The notes below the pieces were generated by a model that did not search any database, was not told where the DNA came from, and saw only the letters and a list, made by a program, of their open reading frames with translations. From a candidate division KSB1 bacterium (lineage in GTDB: Bacteria > Electryoneota > RPQS01), in NCBI GenBank assembly GCA_016214895.1, contig JACRMR010000012.1, forward strand, positions 1 through 64,000: a stretch of DNA of 64,000 nt, read 5' to 3'. Each line of letters begins with the position of its first letter. Position 1 is the stretch's first letter. The position numbers and the translations under genes are program-made. Of the stretch, positions 28,901-37,429 are shown piece by piece.

Positions 28901-30312
28901 AACCACTGCTCGGCCAGCGATCCACCGGGGTAGTCCAGATCGGCCGTCGCGCAGGCAACCGCGATTACATTCGCCGAGGTCTGCGGAATAAGGTCGGGAA
29001 GATCGTTACCGACAAAATCGGGATGCACCGAACTCCACGCCTCCGCGTGCCCGTGGCCGATGTAGAACACCAGATTCGGCGAAAGATCCAGCGCGCCCGT
29101 CAACAGCGGCAGTGTCCCCGTCTGCGGTTCCTGCAAGTGATTAACCACCAGGCCGGACTGCTGGAGGAGGTTCCGCACGTCGATACCGTGCTGAGGATCA
29201 AGCGCCGCGGCACTACTGAAGACCGTGGCGCGCGGTGGCGAACCGGTCACGCCATCACGTTCGTACGACAGCTGGCGCGCCACCCATGAGGCGCAGGTGA
29301 TCGAACCGGTGCAGGGAATTCGCCCCACTGACCAGTCCGGAAGGTAGTCATTCCCGCTCAGATTGCTGTAGAGATGGTCGGTGAGGCTGCCCCCCACTCC
29401 GTAGTGCGCCGGAATGCGGTCCACGTCGCCGACGATGGTGAGGAACTCCGGAATCGATGCCAGGGTGTCAACGTACTGCACCAGATAGTTGCGCAGCCCG
29501 ACGGCGGTGGCAGCAACTTCCGAGTAGATTATCGTGTGGGCCGCGATCCCGCTCTCGCGTTTCCACTGCAACCACGGCTCGAGCGCCGACAACAGGTCGC
29601 GCTCCGTGACGACCAGCATGCGGGGACCGGTCGGTGTAATGTCGTTGCCGGGATCGCGGGGGTTCAGGACGGCGGGCTGAACGTAAGAGGCCCGCGACCA
29701 CGACGGCGCGGTCGCCTGATCAAGGCGCGGCTCCGACGTGCTGACGCGAACGCGAATCCGCGAATATACAAACCAGTCCCCGCTCCGACCGGCACATCGC
29801 ACGGGATGAAAAGTCAGCAGCCCCAGCGCAGCGGAACCCGCGCTGCCCGTGCAGGTCAGCTCCGCTATGGTGGCCGGGTAGGTTTCGCTGGAAGCATAGT
29901 ATTCCGGGGTGGCGACGCGATGCGGCGATCCGGGATCGTCCCGGTATTGCGGGAATGGCGCGGGCTGCGGAATGCCCAGGCGCTGAATGCTGCTGTCAAG
30001 TTCGATAATCTCGAGCGTCGCCTCTGACGACAAGAGATTGATCCAGATCGCTTTTTGCGGCAGTTCCGGCCAGCCCGGTTGTGTGGTCTTGGTGGCGCCC
30101 GCAATTGACGACGAGATCCAGAGCTGATCGGGCCGCCATACGGTATCGACCGTCAGCGCGTCAAACGTGAACTCCACGACCAGATCACGCGATGACTCGG
30201 AGAGCACGCGCGCCTTGGCGACGGATGCTCCATAGTCGCCCACGGGTAAAGCGGACGCTTGCGCGCCCAGCGTCAAGCAGAACGTCAAAGTGATCAGGAT
30301 TACAGAACGCAT
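25969..30312 (-). CDS. Secreted C25 (gingipain-like) cysteine protease, very large
   Basis: 1447 residues from ATG 30312 (signal peptide MRSVILITLTFCLTLGAQA; the frame extends 35 codons further without similarity). An N-terminal gingipain propeptide-like region (about 35-225) is followed by the C25 catalytic domain. This begins RMLVVTERDLLSAL, with the His motif YIGHGHAEAW (His420/422) and the Cys motif VIAVACATADLD (Cys454). Beyond about 560 are several beta-rich modules, probably Ig-like or CARDB repeats. A region near 920-1040 (FSGIFPNQAPIPW, DYLDHGGCCYWEGGD) resembles a glutamine-amidotransferase-like fold. The C-terminus ends in a charged tail and has no recognisable type-A sorting domain, unlike the neighbouring M1 enzyme. 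Related C25 proteins include PorU, the T9SS sortase, but length and domains differ from PorU. Confidence 0.85.
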   Translation of the reverse strand: MRSVILITLTFCLTLGAQASALPVGDYGASVAKARVLSESSRDLVVEFTFDALTVDTVWRPDQLWISSSIAGATKTTQPGWPELPQKAIWINLLSSEATLEIIELDSSIQRLGIPQPAPFPQYRDDPGSPHRVATPEYYASSETYPATIAELTCTGSAGSAALGLLTFHPVRCAGRSGDWFVYSRIRVRVSTSEPRLDQATAPSWSRASYVQPAVLNPRDPGNDITPTGPRMLVVTERDLLSALEPWLQWKRESGIAAHTIIYSEVAATAVGLRNYLVQYVDTLASIPEFLTIVGDVDRIPAHYGVGGSLTDHLYSNLSGNDYLPDWSVGRIPCTGSITCASWVARQLSYERDGVTGSPPRATVFSSAAALDPQHGIDVRNLLQQSGLVVNHLQEPQTGTLPLLTGALDLSPNLVFYIGHGHAEAWSSVHPDFVGNDLPDLIPQTSANVIAVACATADLDYPGGSLAEQWLNQPQEFAPISYFGATESTAFFYSDTLGIGMLRAIFAEHLDRLGYAADYGRLMTAASFPQAPGGLTEETIQQFCLLGDPSMRFYSEAPAVLELSAPATIPFSTPQLTLTAARDGVPALDAEICVTSEPPGYYAVRRTGHAGQATFELNLHGPRTLRWTATARNSRPARGVIQAIPASGAYLTALPLTVADSTGDADGVPDRGEQGTLRVALTNIGSQSSPAASLDLHSRAPRLWITPADVDVPAIAPHDTLELETGYAFAIADTARDGASALIDLTLHHPQDSVLIATQSLWIRAADLYFLSTEIREDSGDGDANPEAGERLSLGLKWQNRGGDAARQIVAQLQTSSPGIDLLNTSASAAGCQSGDTVVLTFTMRTNAGLPRGIAVNLTYAVQAENHPLTQGATAVTIGRIPVFLYVLDRSPENVEAVSDALSSLGVEHEQGAQLPSDLALYTSIWIFSGIFPNQAPIPWASATRLTDYLDHGGCCYWEGGDVWAFDQQTPLHARFHIDGGQDGTSDAGPISGEYGTVYDVYDFAYGGENNFIDQLSAGVGAQVLLRNARAGHEYPVAISFADPRYRTIGSSIELGGLVDAEYPTTRVRLLNDFLRWFRIQSRADVYAPEISHIPPRSPQPEFSTLRLSADIQDVSGVALAQLQFHWNAEAWQSVSMPRVGGRHRALLVARNPGDVLTYKIVAEDSSIYENRGQTPEYQVVISADDGIALNIEFDRIARPDLASRMSVAEGGGWCLIADELGSRSLELNAQGRTTSFDTWLFSARKLRNAEIMVPSYLRAQAGDSARILGSVDGGRTFSVVVWSTAASPWSSSREGMIWVGDQRWLCGSDSVVLRFEYQGNWYWRIGNIRVSGETAPRTQPVKHLVIQPTGKRMGLFWEQTSGALYYIIRAANRAGDLTTYLPVAMVKDTSYIDEETSKYEARFYQVDAVTKPGRPSTSGLDEQALREASLRVPDLIWTEKRNRRSE

Positions 30313-30430
30313 GCGTTGACTCCCGGAAACATCCCATTCTTGACATAGTATGGACGTCCTGAAGCAAAGCAAATTGTCTGCCCCGCTCAAGCTGACGATG
30401 ATTCGTCGGACTAACACAACTCAGCACACG

Positions 30431-30463
30431 AAAAAGGGTCGACTGCAATCCGCAATCGACCCC
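30431..30463 (-). terminator. Rho-independent terminator of the cold-shock gene
   Basis: GGGTCGA (30436-30442) pairs with TCGACCC (30456-30462), with further partial pairing inside. On the minus strand it is followed by five T residues (30435-30431). Confidence 0.75.
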
Positions 30464-30484
30464 AATGCCCGCAACCGATAACAG

Positions 30485-30724
30485 TCAGTTGGGCTTTTGC
30501 ACCACCACGTGAAACGCCTGGTTCCCCTTGGGACCGGGGACTTTCTCAAACGTCACTGCATCGCCCGCCTCCAGTACGCGATAACCGCGACCCGTGATCG
30601 ACGAAAAATGTACAAAAATCTCTTCCCCGCTCTCGGTTTCGATAAAGCCAAACCCCTTCTTCGTCGAAAACCACTTCACGGTCCCCCGGTCGATTTGCTG
30701 CGCGGCCGTGCGTCCGATCGTCAT
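30485..30724 (-). CDS. Cold-shock-domain protein
   Basis: 79 residues from ATG 30724, chosen because AAGGAT lies about seven bases upstream; the frame extends 13 codons further. The OB fold shows RNP1 (KGFGFI) and RNP2 (IFVHFSSI) after GTVKWFSTKKG. An N-terminal extension of about ten residues precedes the domain. It binds single-stranded RNA or DNA, probably as an RNA chaperone. Whether it is cold-induced cannot be told. It is followed by a clear terminator. The gamma-carbonic anhydrase gene ends 97 bases upstream in the same direction. Confidence 0.95.
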   Translation of the reverse strand: MTIGRTAAQQIDRGTVKWFSTKKGFGFIETESGEEIFVHFSSITGRGYRVLEAGDAVTFEKVPGPKGNQAFHVVVQKPN

Positions 30725-30821
30725 GTCGATATCCTTCTTCAGACTGTTGATTTCTCGAATCATTCGGCCGCCGGCTGCGGCTGAAGGGGATGCAGTGCAA
30801 CTTTGCTACCGGAAATTCCGG

Positions 30822-31397
30822 CTATGGATCGCGGGGCAGCCAATGCTCAGGGATCCGGCCAGCCTGCCCCATATAGTGCAACCGGTAAACCGCATAGCGC
30901 TCCGCGGTGTCAAGCAAGCCACGAACTTCGTCCGGAGTCAGGTCGCGGCGCTTTGTGGCAGGAACCCCCGCCCACAACTCGCCCGGCGGGACGTTCGTTC
31001 CTTCCAAGACCACCGCGCCCGCCGCAATCACGCTACCCGATCCGATCACCGCGTGGTCCAAAACGCGAGCGCCGATCCCCACCATGCACCCCGACTTGAG
31101 CGTGCAACCATGTACGACCACCCCATGCGCCACCGTTACCAGCTCCTCGATTTCGAGCTTCGCCCGGGCTATCGTCACGTGACACACCGCCCCGTCCTGA
31201 ATGTTGGTCTTGGCACCGATGCGAATCGAATTGACATCGCCGCGAATGATCGCACCAAACCAAACTGAACACTCCGGCCCGATGACCGTGTCGCCGATCA
31301 CGACCGCGCCGGGTGCAATCCACGCGGATTCGTGTATCGTCGGCTGCACCCCGCGATAGGCCAGGATGACCGGGCGTTGTGTATCGGTTGTACGCAT
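30822..31397 (-). CDS. Gamma-class carbonic anhydrase family protein
   Basis: 191 residues forming a left-handed beta-helix of hexapeptide repeats. The three metal-binding histidines are at the expected places: His73 (VCHVT), His91 and His96 (AHGVVVHGC). The RGD...IRIGAKTNIQDG run ahead of them is typical of the YrdA/CaiE-like branch. This branch lacks the acidic loop of the archaeal Cam enzyme. Members may hydrate CO2 as trimers, but many have not been shown to be active. A C-terminal helix (from about 155) ends with RIPEHWLP. It is cytoplasmic, with no signal peptide. Confidence 0.9.
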   Translation of the reverse strand: MRTTDTQRPVILAYRGVQPTIHESAWIAPGAVVIGDTVIGPECSVWFGAIIRGDVNSIRIGAKTNIQDGAVCHVTIARAKLEIEELVTVAHGVVVHGCTLKSGCMVGIGARVLDHAVIGSGSVIAAGAVVLEGTNVPPGELWAGVPATKRRDLTPDEVRGLLDTAERYAVYRLHYMGQAGRIPEHWLPRDP

Positions 31398-31548
31398 GAA
31401 TTTGATTGTCGGTTGCCGGATGAACGGCTCCGGAGAAGGCGAGCCTTCTATTACATCTCTAAATATCTGTGTTATATCTATTTACCCTTAACCGCAATTC
31501 GCGAACGTCCATCACCGTCGCGATGCCGTCAGCAGTAGATGTCCCCAA

Positions 31549-31576
31549 TTGACTTTCTCATTGAAATGCCTATCTT
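31549..31576 (+). promoter_or_regulatory. Possible promoter of the small membrane protein gene
   Basis: TTGACT (31549-31554), a 16-base spacer and TATCTT (31571-31576). It implies that translation starts at ATG 31609 rather than at the further-upstream TTG in the same frame. Confidence 0.45.
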
Positions 31577-31608
31577 TACGGCACTATCCAGAATTGCGCA
31601 CCCGGCCC

Positions 31609-32160
31609 ATGAAGTTCAATATTCCACTTTTCGCCATTGTATTCGTGGCACTTTGCCTGTGTGAGATCGCCGCCGTGAGATTCCACGCATCGTGTGCAGG
31701 CAGCGGCGACGACATTTCCGAGGCCGCGCGTGTCCTGTTGCGTGAGGCGAAGCTACTGGACTACTTCTGTTTCAGCCGGCTTCCTCCGGTTTTGGGAGCG
31801 CCGGTCGTGCCGAAGGAATGGGAAACGGCGCTCGGATCGGAAATCACGCTCACGGATAACGCCGGAGAACTCGCCGGCAAGCACGCGCCAATCCTAACCC
31901 GGCTCGAGGAGATTGGCAGGTTGCGACCGGGAGAGTGCATTACCGTTCGCGAAGAGACACCACCGCGAACCTGGCACGCCGTGTACAAACCGCTTTCCGG
32001 CGGCACCCGCCTATTGCACATCGCGAAAAGCGACGCAAGTCTTGCCGGAGATCGCGGGATGTCGGATTCCATGAGCTGGCCGGTGATCATTGGCCTCGCG
32101 GCGGCCGGTGCCGCATTGATCACGTTGCTCAACGGACTCTTGGCCCGCAGGTCAGGCTAA
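31609..32160 (+). CDS. Unrecognised small protein with two membrane segments
   Basis: 183 residues. One hydrophobic helix lies at the N-terminus (FNIPLFAIVFVALCLCEIAAV) and one near the C-terminus (MSWPVIIGLAAAGAALITLL), ending in a short basic tail. The roughly 130 residues between are presumably periplasmic and contain an acidic-helical part (DDISEAARVLLREAKLLDYF) and a beta-rich part. I do not recognise the family. The start was set at ATG 31609 because a promoter-like element covers the earlier part of the frame. Its 3' end overlaps the convergent glycosyltransferase gene by nine bases. Confidence 0.6.
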   Translation: MKFNIPLFAIVFVALCLCEIAAVRFHASCAGSGDDISEAARVLLREAKLLDYFCFSRLPPVLGAPVVPKEWETALGSEITLTDNAGELAGKHAPILTRLEEIGRLRPGECITVREETPPRTWHAVYKPLSGGTRLLHIAKSDASLAGDRGMSDSMSWPVIIGLAAAGAALITLLNGLLARRSG

Positions 32161-33255
32161 CGGCTGACTAAGAATTTCGCGCCAGCCGGCCGTGGCTCGC
32201 GTGAAGCTGTGTTCATTGATGATGCACTGCTCCGCGCGCCGCGAGTGCGCTTTCCAGAGCTCCTCCGACTCCAAGTACTCGATCACCGCCGTGGCATACT
32301 CGGCGGGAAATGTGGCCACCGGCAGCAAGCTGCCCGCACCCGAGGCGCCGACGATGTCGGACATGTCGCCGCAGTCGGCAGCGACCGGAACCGCTCCGCA
32401 CGCCATCGCTTCCATACAGGCCAGCGACAATCCCTCGCTGACCGAGCAGAGCAAGCATACTTTCGAACGGCGATAATAGTCCGCGACCTCAGATCCCGAA
32501 GACCAGGTCACGGATTGCTCCAGATCGAGTCGTTTCAATCCGGCGGCAAACTCATCGTGCAGCGGACCGTCGCCCAGCCAACAGAATCGAGTTCCCGGAC
32601 GCCGGTCAAGAATCGCCCGGAAAACCTCCAAGGTGAATAGCGGCCGCTTGCGTTCGCGCAGCTGAGCGGAGACGAGGACATCGATGTCGCGCGGGGCGTC
32701 ACCGGGGAAGTATCGCGCCGGATCGATCGCGCTGTGCAACCGTACAATGCGCGCAGCCGGGAAGCCGAGGCCCTGCACAAATCGTTCGGTGTTGTGGCCC
32801 GGCACAAAGACTCGCGCCGCGCGCAGCACGGTGCGCCGCGCCAACGCTTGCAGTCGCGCCGGATTTCTGGACCGCGCAACCATCCGATTGTCGCTGGCAA
32901 GCCGGTCGTCCACGAAGTCCAGTTCGCCCTGTCCGCCGATCAGATGCAGATAGACCGGAATTCCCCGCCACCGCGCGACCGCCATCGCGAACAACCCGTG
33001 CGGAACCACGTTGTAAGCCATCACCAACTTCGTCCGGGGGTGCCAGACTTGACCAACCAGCAACAGGATGCGACTCCCCAGTCGGCCAAACAGGCGCGAA
33101 ACTCCGCGCGGCCAGACCCAGCGCACACGCTCGTAGGCGGGGCCGGGACGGTCCGTCACCACCACCAATTCGACCTCCGGGCGCCCGCGCAACAGGGGAA
33201 TCAGCTTCGCATGAAACAAATTGTCGTTCAGAGTCGTCGTAATTACGATCCGCAC
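32152..33255 (-). CDS. GT4-like glycosyltransferase
   Basis: 367 residues with the two-Rossmann GT-B layout. The N-terminal domain begins MRIVITTTLNDNLFHAKLIP. The C-terminal nucleotide-sugar domain shows VLVSAQLRERKRPLFTLEVF, LGDGPLHDEF and the donor-binding E-x7-E motif in EGLSLACMEAMACG. Such enzymes retain the anomeric configuration of the transferred sugar and usually act on the cytoplasmic face in polysaccharide or lipid glycosylation. No polysaccharide cluster is adjacent, so the acceptor is unknown. It is divergently arranged to the AMP nucleosidase gene, with only 11 bases between the two starts. Confidence 0.85.
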   Translation of the reverse strand: MRIVITTTLNDNLFHAKLIPLLRGRPEVELVVVTDRPGPAYERVRWVWPRGVSRLFGRLGSRILLLVGQVWHPRTKLVMAYNVVPHGLFAMAVARWRGIPVYLHLIGGQGELDFVDDRLASDNRMVARSRNPARLQALARRTVLRAARVFVPGHNTERFVQGLGFPAARIVRLHSAIDPARYFPGDAPRDIDVLVSAQLRERKRPLFTLEVFRAILDRRPGTRFCWLGDGPLHDEFAAGLKRLDLEQSVTWSSGSEVADYYRRSKVCLLCSVSEGLSLACMEAMACGAVPVAADCGDMSDIVGASGAGSLLPVATFPAEYATAVIEYLESEELWKAHSRRAEQCIINEHSFTRATAGWREILSQPLA

Positions 33256-33266
33256 CGGAAAGCCCT

Positions 33267-34082
33267 ATGATGGATGACCAGGACCATGCGCCCGAATCGC
33301 CGGGCGGATTGACCACCAAGGAAGAAATCGTCCGCAATTGGCTGCCGCGGTACACCGGCACGCCGATCGAGGAATTCGGACAGTACATCCTGCTCGTAAA
33401 CTTCACGAACTACGTGGAGCGCTTTGCGGCCATGAACAACTGCCCGATCCGCGGCGCCGGCGGCGCGATGCAAACCGCGACGAGTAAGGACGGAATCACG
33501 ATCGTCAACTTCGGCATCGGTTCCGCCAATGCCGCGACGATCATGGATCTGCTCGCGGCGGTCAAGCCGCGGGCCTGTCTGTTCCTTGGCAAATGCGGCG
33601 GTCTGAAGAAGAAGGTTGCCCCCGGCGACTTCATTCTGCCAATCGGTGCCATTCGCGAAGGCTCCGCGTCGTCACACTATTTCCCGCTCGAAGTCCCCGC
33701 GCTGCCGTCGTTCAATCTGCAGAAGTCCGTGGCGCAGGAGATCAGCCGCCGCGGGCTGGAGTATTTTACCGGCACTGTCTATTCGACGAACCGGCGGGTC
33801 TGGGAGCACGACCAGAATTTCAAATCGTATCTGCACCGCATTCGCGCGATCGGCATCGACATGGAAACCTCGACCATCTTCATCGTTGGGTTCGCAAACC
33901 ACATCCCCAAGGGCGCGCTGTTACTCGTCACCGACGTGCCGATGATCCCCGAGGGCGTCAAAACCGAAAAATCCGATCAACGAATCACGCAGAACTTCCT
34001 CGACCTGCATATCGAAATCGGCGCCGCGGCGCTGCGTGACGTCAAAGCCACCGGTGAAAGCGTTAAACACCTGAGATTCTAA
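33267..34082 (+). CDS. amn: AMP nucleosidase (short, Bacteroidetes type)
   Basis: 271 residues, consisting of the nucleoside-phosphorylase-type domain only. The long N-terminal regulatory domain of the E. coli enzyme is missing, as in Bacteroidetes. Visible motifs include TIVNFGIGSANAATIMDLL, FLGKCGGLKKKVAPGDFILP, the catalytic-region IGIDMETSTIF, and LLVTDVPMIPEGVKTEKSD. It hydrolyses AMP to adenine and ribose 5-phosphate and so can help control the adenylate pool. The aminopeptidase P gene starts seven bases after its stop, suggesting co-transcription. A short phosphorylase or MTA nucleosidase is the alternative, but length and motifs favour AMP nucleosidase. Confidence 0.85.
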   Translation: MMDDQDHAPESPGGLTTKEEIVRNWLPRYTGTPIEEFGQYILLVNFTNYVERFAAMNNCPIRGAGGAMQTATSKDGITIVNFGIGSANAATIMDLLAAVKPRACLFLGKCGGLKKKVAPGDFILPIGAIREGSASSHYFPLEVPALPSFNLQKSVAQEISRRGLEYFTGTVYSTNRRVWEHDQNFKSYLHRIRAIGIDMETSTIFIVGFANHIPKGALLLVTDVPMIPEGVKTEKSDQRITQNFLDLHIEIGAAALRDVKATGESVKHLRF

Positions 34083-34088
34083 ACCGCA

Positions 34089-35879
34089 ATGAACATCAAG
34101 TCCAGACTGTCCGCGCTTCGCGCCCTGATGAAGAAACACGGCGTGCAGGCCTATGTCATTCCCAGTTCAGACGAACACGCCGACGAATATGTCCCCGGCT
34201 GGTGGCGACGGCGCGAATGGGTGAGCGGCTTCACCGGCAGCGCCGGCGAACTGGTGGTCTCGCTCAAGAGTGCCGCGCTGTGGACGGACGGTCGCTATTT
34301 CCTGCAAGCCGAGCGGCAACTGCACGGCAGCGGCATTACGCTGATGAAGCTGGGCCAACCCGGCACGCCGAAACTCGCGGACTGGACCGCCGCGCAGTGC
34401 GGAAAACACGGCAAGGCCGGTACGGATCCCGCGGTCTGTACGATGTCCACGTACGCCCGACTCCGAAGCGGACTCGACGAGCGCGGCTGCAAGCTGATCA
34501 GCGTCTCCCCCAACCTCATCGATCAGCTGTGGAAGGACAAACCGCTTGATCCGGCCAGCCTGCTGCAGGTGCATCCGGAGCGCTATGCCGGCGTCTCCGT
34601 GGCCACCAAATTCGGCCAATTGCGAGCCGCGATGAAAGCGGCGAGCGCGACGGCGCACGTCATCAGCGCGCTTGACAGCATCGCGTGGCTCTTGAATTTG
34701 CGCGGAACCGACGTCGAGTGCAACCCGTTCTTCATCTCGTTCCTGATCGTCCGCGAAAAAAACGCGACATTGTACGTCGACCTGCGGAAGGTCACGCCGG
34801 ACGCACGGAAAGCGATGTCGAAGCTCGTGGAAATCCGTGCGTACTCTGACGCGCCGAAGGGATTGAAAGAGCTGGCGACCAAGCACGCTGCCGTGCTGCT
34901 TGACCCCGCCGCGACCAACCAGAGTGTCGCGAACCAACTCGCCAAGGGTTGCGCAATTGTCGAACAGGACTCCCCAGTCGTGGCCCTGAAAGCCGCCAAG
35001 AACCCGGCCGAATTACGAGGCATGCGCGACTGCCACATCCGTGACGGCGCGGCCGTCGCCCGGTTCTTCTCTTGGCTCGACGCGAATCTCGGCAAGACCA
35101 AGATAACCGAAATCAGTGCGGGCGAGAAGCTCGAATCCTGCCGCGCCATGGATTCCCGTTACCGCGGCCCCAGCTTCGATACCATCGCCGGTTATGGCCC
35201 CAACGGCGCGATTGTCCACTACCGGGCGGAGCCGGCGACGAACCTCACCCTCAAACGCAAGGGCCTCTTTTTGCTCGACAGCGGCGGTCAGTATCTCGAC
35301 GGCACCACGGATATCACGCGCACAGTTGCCCTTTCCGCGCCGACGGTGGAACAGAAGGCCGCCTTCACCTGCGTCTTCAAAGGTATGTTGGGACTTCTGC
35401 TCACCAAGTTCCCGGCCGGAACCAATGACCGGTATTTGGACATTGTCGCGCGGTCGCAACTTTGGGCCGGCGGCTTCGACTACAACCACGGAACCGGTCA
35501 CGGCGTGGGCTGCTATCTCGGTGTGCACGAAGGACCGCAGCGGTTCAACCCGTTCCGCGATACCTCGGCGGTGCTTGTCCCCGGCATGATCATCTCGAAT
35601 GAACCGGGGTACTACAAGGCCGGGGAGTACGGAATTCGGACGGAATTCCTCATGTACATTACCGAGGACAAGGCGCTCTCAAACCCGGAGCGCAAGATGC
35701 TGAAATTCGAGCCGCTGACGATGTGCCCCATCGACACGCGCTTGATCGACAAGTCGCTGTTGACTCCGTTCGAGACCAAATGGCTCAATCGCTATCACGC
35801 CGCGGTCAAGAAGGCCCTGAGACCGTACCTGAATGCCAAAGAGCGGAAGTGGCTCGAACGCGCGACGAAAAAGATCTGA
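34089..35879 (+). CDS. pepP: Xaa-Pro aminopeptidase (aminopeptidase P, M24B)
   Basis: 596 residues of the large three-domain aminopeptidase P type. Two creatinase-N-like domains (about 1-135 and 145-290) precede the pita-bread domain (about 310-540). The dinuclear metal ligands are in sequence: two Asp in LDSGGQYLDGTTDITRT, His in GTGHGVGCYLGVHEGP, Glu in ISNEPGYY and Glu in IRTEF. A C-terminal helical domain (WLNRYHAAVKKALRPYL) is typical of this form. It removes N-terminal residues ahead of proline in the cytoplasm. No signal peptide is present. It ends at a strong terminator. Confidence 0.95.
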   Translation: MNIKSRLSALRALMKKHGVQAYVIPSSDEHADEYVPGWWRRREWVSGFTGSAGELVVSLKSAALWTDGRYFLQAERQLHGSGITLMKLGQPGTPKLADWTAAQCGKHGKAGTDPAVCTMSTYARLRSGLDERGCKLISVSPNLIDQLWKDKPLDPASLLQVHPERYAGVSVATKFGQLRAAMKAASATAHVISALDSIAWLLNLRGTDVECNPFFISFLIVREKNATLYVDLRKVTPDARKAMSKLVEIRAYSDAPKGLKELATKHAAVLLDPAATNQSVANQLAKGCAIVEQDSPVVALKAAKNPAELRGMRDCHIRDGAAVARFFSWLDANLGKTKITEISAGEKLESCRAMDSRYRGPSFDTIAGYGPNGAIVHYRAEPATNLTLKRKGLFLLDSGGQYLDGTTDITRTVALSAPTVEQKAAFTCVFKGMLGLLLTKFPAGTNDRYLDIVARSQLWAGGFDYNHGTGHGVGCYLGVHEGPQRFNPFRDTSAVLVPGMIISNEPGYYKAGEYGIRTEFLMYITEDKALSNPERKMLKFEPLTMCPIDTRLIDKSLLTPFETKWLNRYHAAVKKALRPYLNAKERKWLERATKKI

Positions 35880-35912
35880 CGCGAATTGCAGCGAAACTGA
35901 TCGGATAGCGGC

Positions 35913-35940
35913 AAGCGGGCTTCACTCGAAGCCCGCTTTT
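35913..35940. terminator. Terminator after pepP
   Basis: AAGCGGGCTTC (35913-35923) pairs perfectly with GAAGCCCGCTT (35928-35938) around ACTC, followed by T residues on the plus strand. It also lies downstream of tRNA-Arg on the minus strand. Confidence 0.85.
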
Positions 35941-35946
35941 CATAAG

Positions 35947-36020
<74 letters not shown>

Positions 36021-36061
36021 CAATGCTCGGCAGCGGGAGCCGCCATCTGACGCCGCACTGC

Positions 36062-37429
36062 CTATTCGCCTTTGCGGGCAAACTGCAGCGCGCGCTCCAG
36101 CACGTCGTCTTTGGCTGATGCCAGGCTCGACGCGCGCGGCTGAACCCAGACATTCGGCGCAAATCCCTGGCCATCGCCGTGGCCTCCGGACCACAGCGGT
36201 TGCGTGATCGCCAGCGTGAGTGTCGCGCCATCCCCCAGTTGAAGAACCGTCTGTTCGTATCCGGCACCCGCGGTCGTATCGCCGATCAAGACGGCTCGCC
36301 CGGTCTCGACCAGCGGCTGCAGCAGACGCTCCGCCGCGCCCGAGGTCTCCCGACCGACCAGGCAAATCAGCGGACCCGCGAAGCGCGGCATCGATGGCGT
36401 CAACAGCACACCATCGCGCGCGGTCCAGGCCGGCTGGAGGTCGAGCACGCCTAACATGCCGGCGGACTCTCGCGGCGCCATCCGGATGTATCGCGATGCC
36501 CAGGCCTGCACTGGATACTCAATTACACTGCGAATGAACTCGGTCGGTACGATCCCGGCCTGAGTCTCGCGCAGGTCGAGAATCAACGCCCGCGTCGAAC
36601 CGTCGCGAACGATCTCCAGCATCGATTCCTGCGCCGAGCGCGAGATCGACCCACGCAGATTCAGGTAGATAATCCGGCCATCCAACCGCCGGTAATCGTC
36701 AGCCGCGGACTTGTCGAACTCGCTAAACCAATCCGAGTTTGGTCCGGTATCGCGCAACAGCATCGCACGATACTCCGTGCCGTCAGGGCGACGCCACACG
36801 CAGTCCGCGCGAGTTCCGGCGATCCCGGTGAAGATCCGGTGTACGCCCGTGGCCAGCCGGGATTCGTAAGTGGAGCCGCTGGTCTGTTCCACGCAAGCCG
36901 CGCGAACATAATCAAACGCCGGAGTGCCGTCGATGGAGATCAGCTCGTCACCGACATGCACGCCGGCCGCCTTCAAATCGGGAGCCGAACTCAGCCTCCG
37001 CAATAGGACCTTGTTGCCGGAAAGCAGAAGTCGGACGGGGACCGTGTCATGAGTGCGCGGCAACGTCGTCGGGAAGCGCAGATACGTGCCCCCATTTTCC
37101 AGCAGCGCAACTCGCTTCCGCAGGTCGCGCCAGAATTCCACATCGTCCCGCTCGACCTGCAAAGCGGCGAGTCCGGCAGCATATTGCTCGCCCCAATTCA
37201 CGTAAGGGATGCGTTCGAATCCGACAAAGTGCTCATTCGCCGTACTCCAGACGCGGGTCCAGATCGCCGCGCGTTCTACCGGGCCAAGCGCGAGCAGCGT
37301 CGGTGCGAGCAGCAACACCACCCGCAGCGCCGTGGAGCCGACTCCGCGGGCCCCGGAACCAGTAAAGAGGCGGTCCAGCGCGGTGGCCGGCCGCCTCCCG
37401 GTAGATTGCGGTTCGGTGCGGTTCGTCAA
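36062..37429 (-). CDS. S41-family (C-terminal-processing-like) peptidase
   Basis: 455 residues. A membrane anchor or signal segment (about 34-50) is followed by a helical region. A PDZ domain (about 155-225, [24 protein letters not shown]) and an S41 domain come next. The latter begins at [12 protein letters not shown] with [11 protein letters not shown]. The catalytic Ser lies in [15 protein letters not shown], followed by the canonical [10 protein letters not shown]. The S41 Lys usually found about four residues after the serine is not obvious (the sequence there is A-A-E-R), so activity should be tested. Its ATG overlaps the stop of the methylmalonyl-CoA mutase gene by four bases, so translation is coupled. 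Confidence 0.75.
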   Translation of the reverse strand: MTNRTEPQSTGRRPATALDRLFTGSGARGVGSTALRVVLLLAPTLLALGPVERAAIWTRVWSTANEHFVGFERIPYVNWGEQYAAGLAALQVERDDVEFWRDLRKRVALLENGGTYLRFPTTLPRTHDTVPVRLLLSGNKVLLRRLSSAPDLKAAGVHVGDELISIDGTPAFDYVRAACVEQTSGSTYESRLATGVHRIFTGIAGTRADCVWRRPDGTEYRAMLLRDTGPNSDWFSEFDKSAADDYRRLDGRIIYLNLRGSISRSAQESMLEIVRDGSTRALILDLRETQAGIVPTEFIRSVIEYPVQAWASRYIRMAPRESAGMLGVLDLQPAWTARDGVLLTPSMPRFAGPLICLVGRETSGAAERLLQPLVETGRAVLIGDTTAGAGYEQTVLQLGDGATLTLAITQPLWSGGHGDGQGFAPNVWVQPRASSLASAKDDVLERALQFARKGE

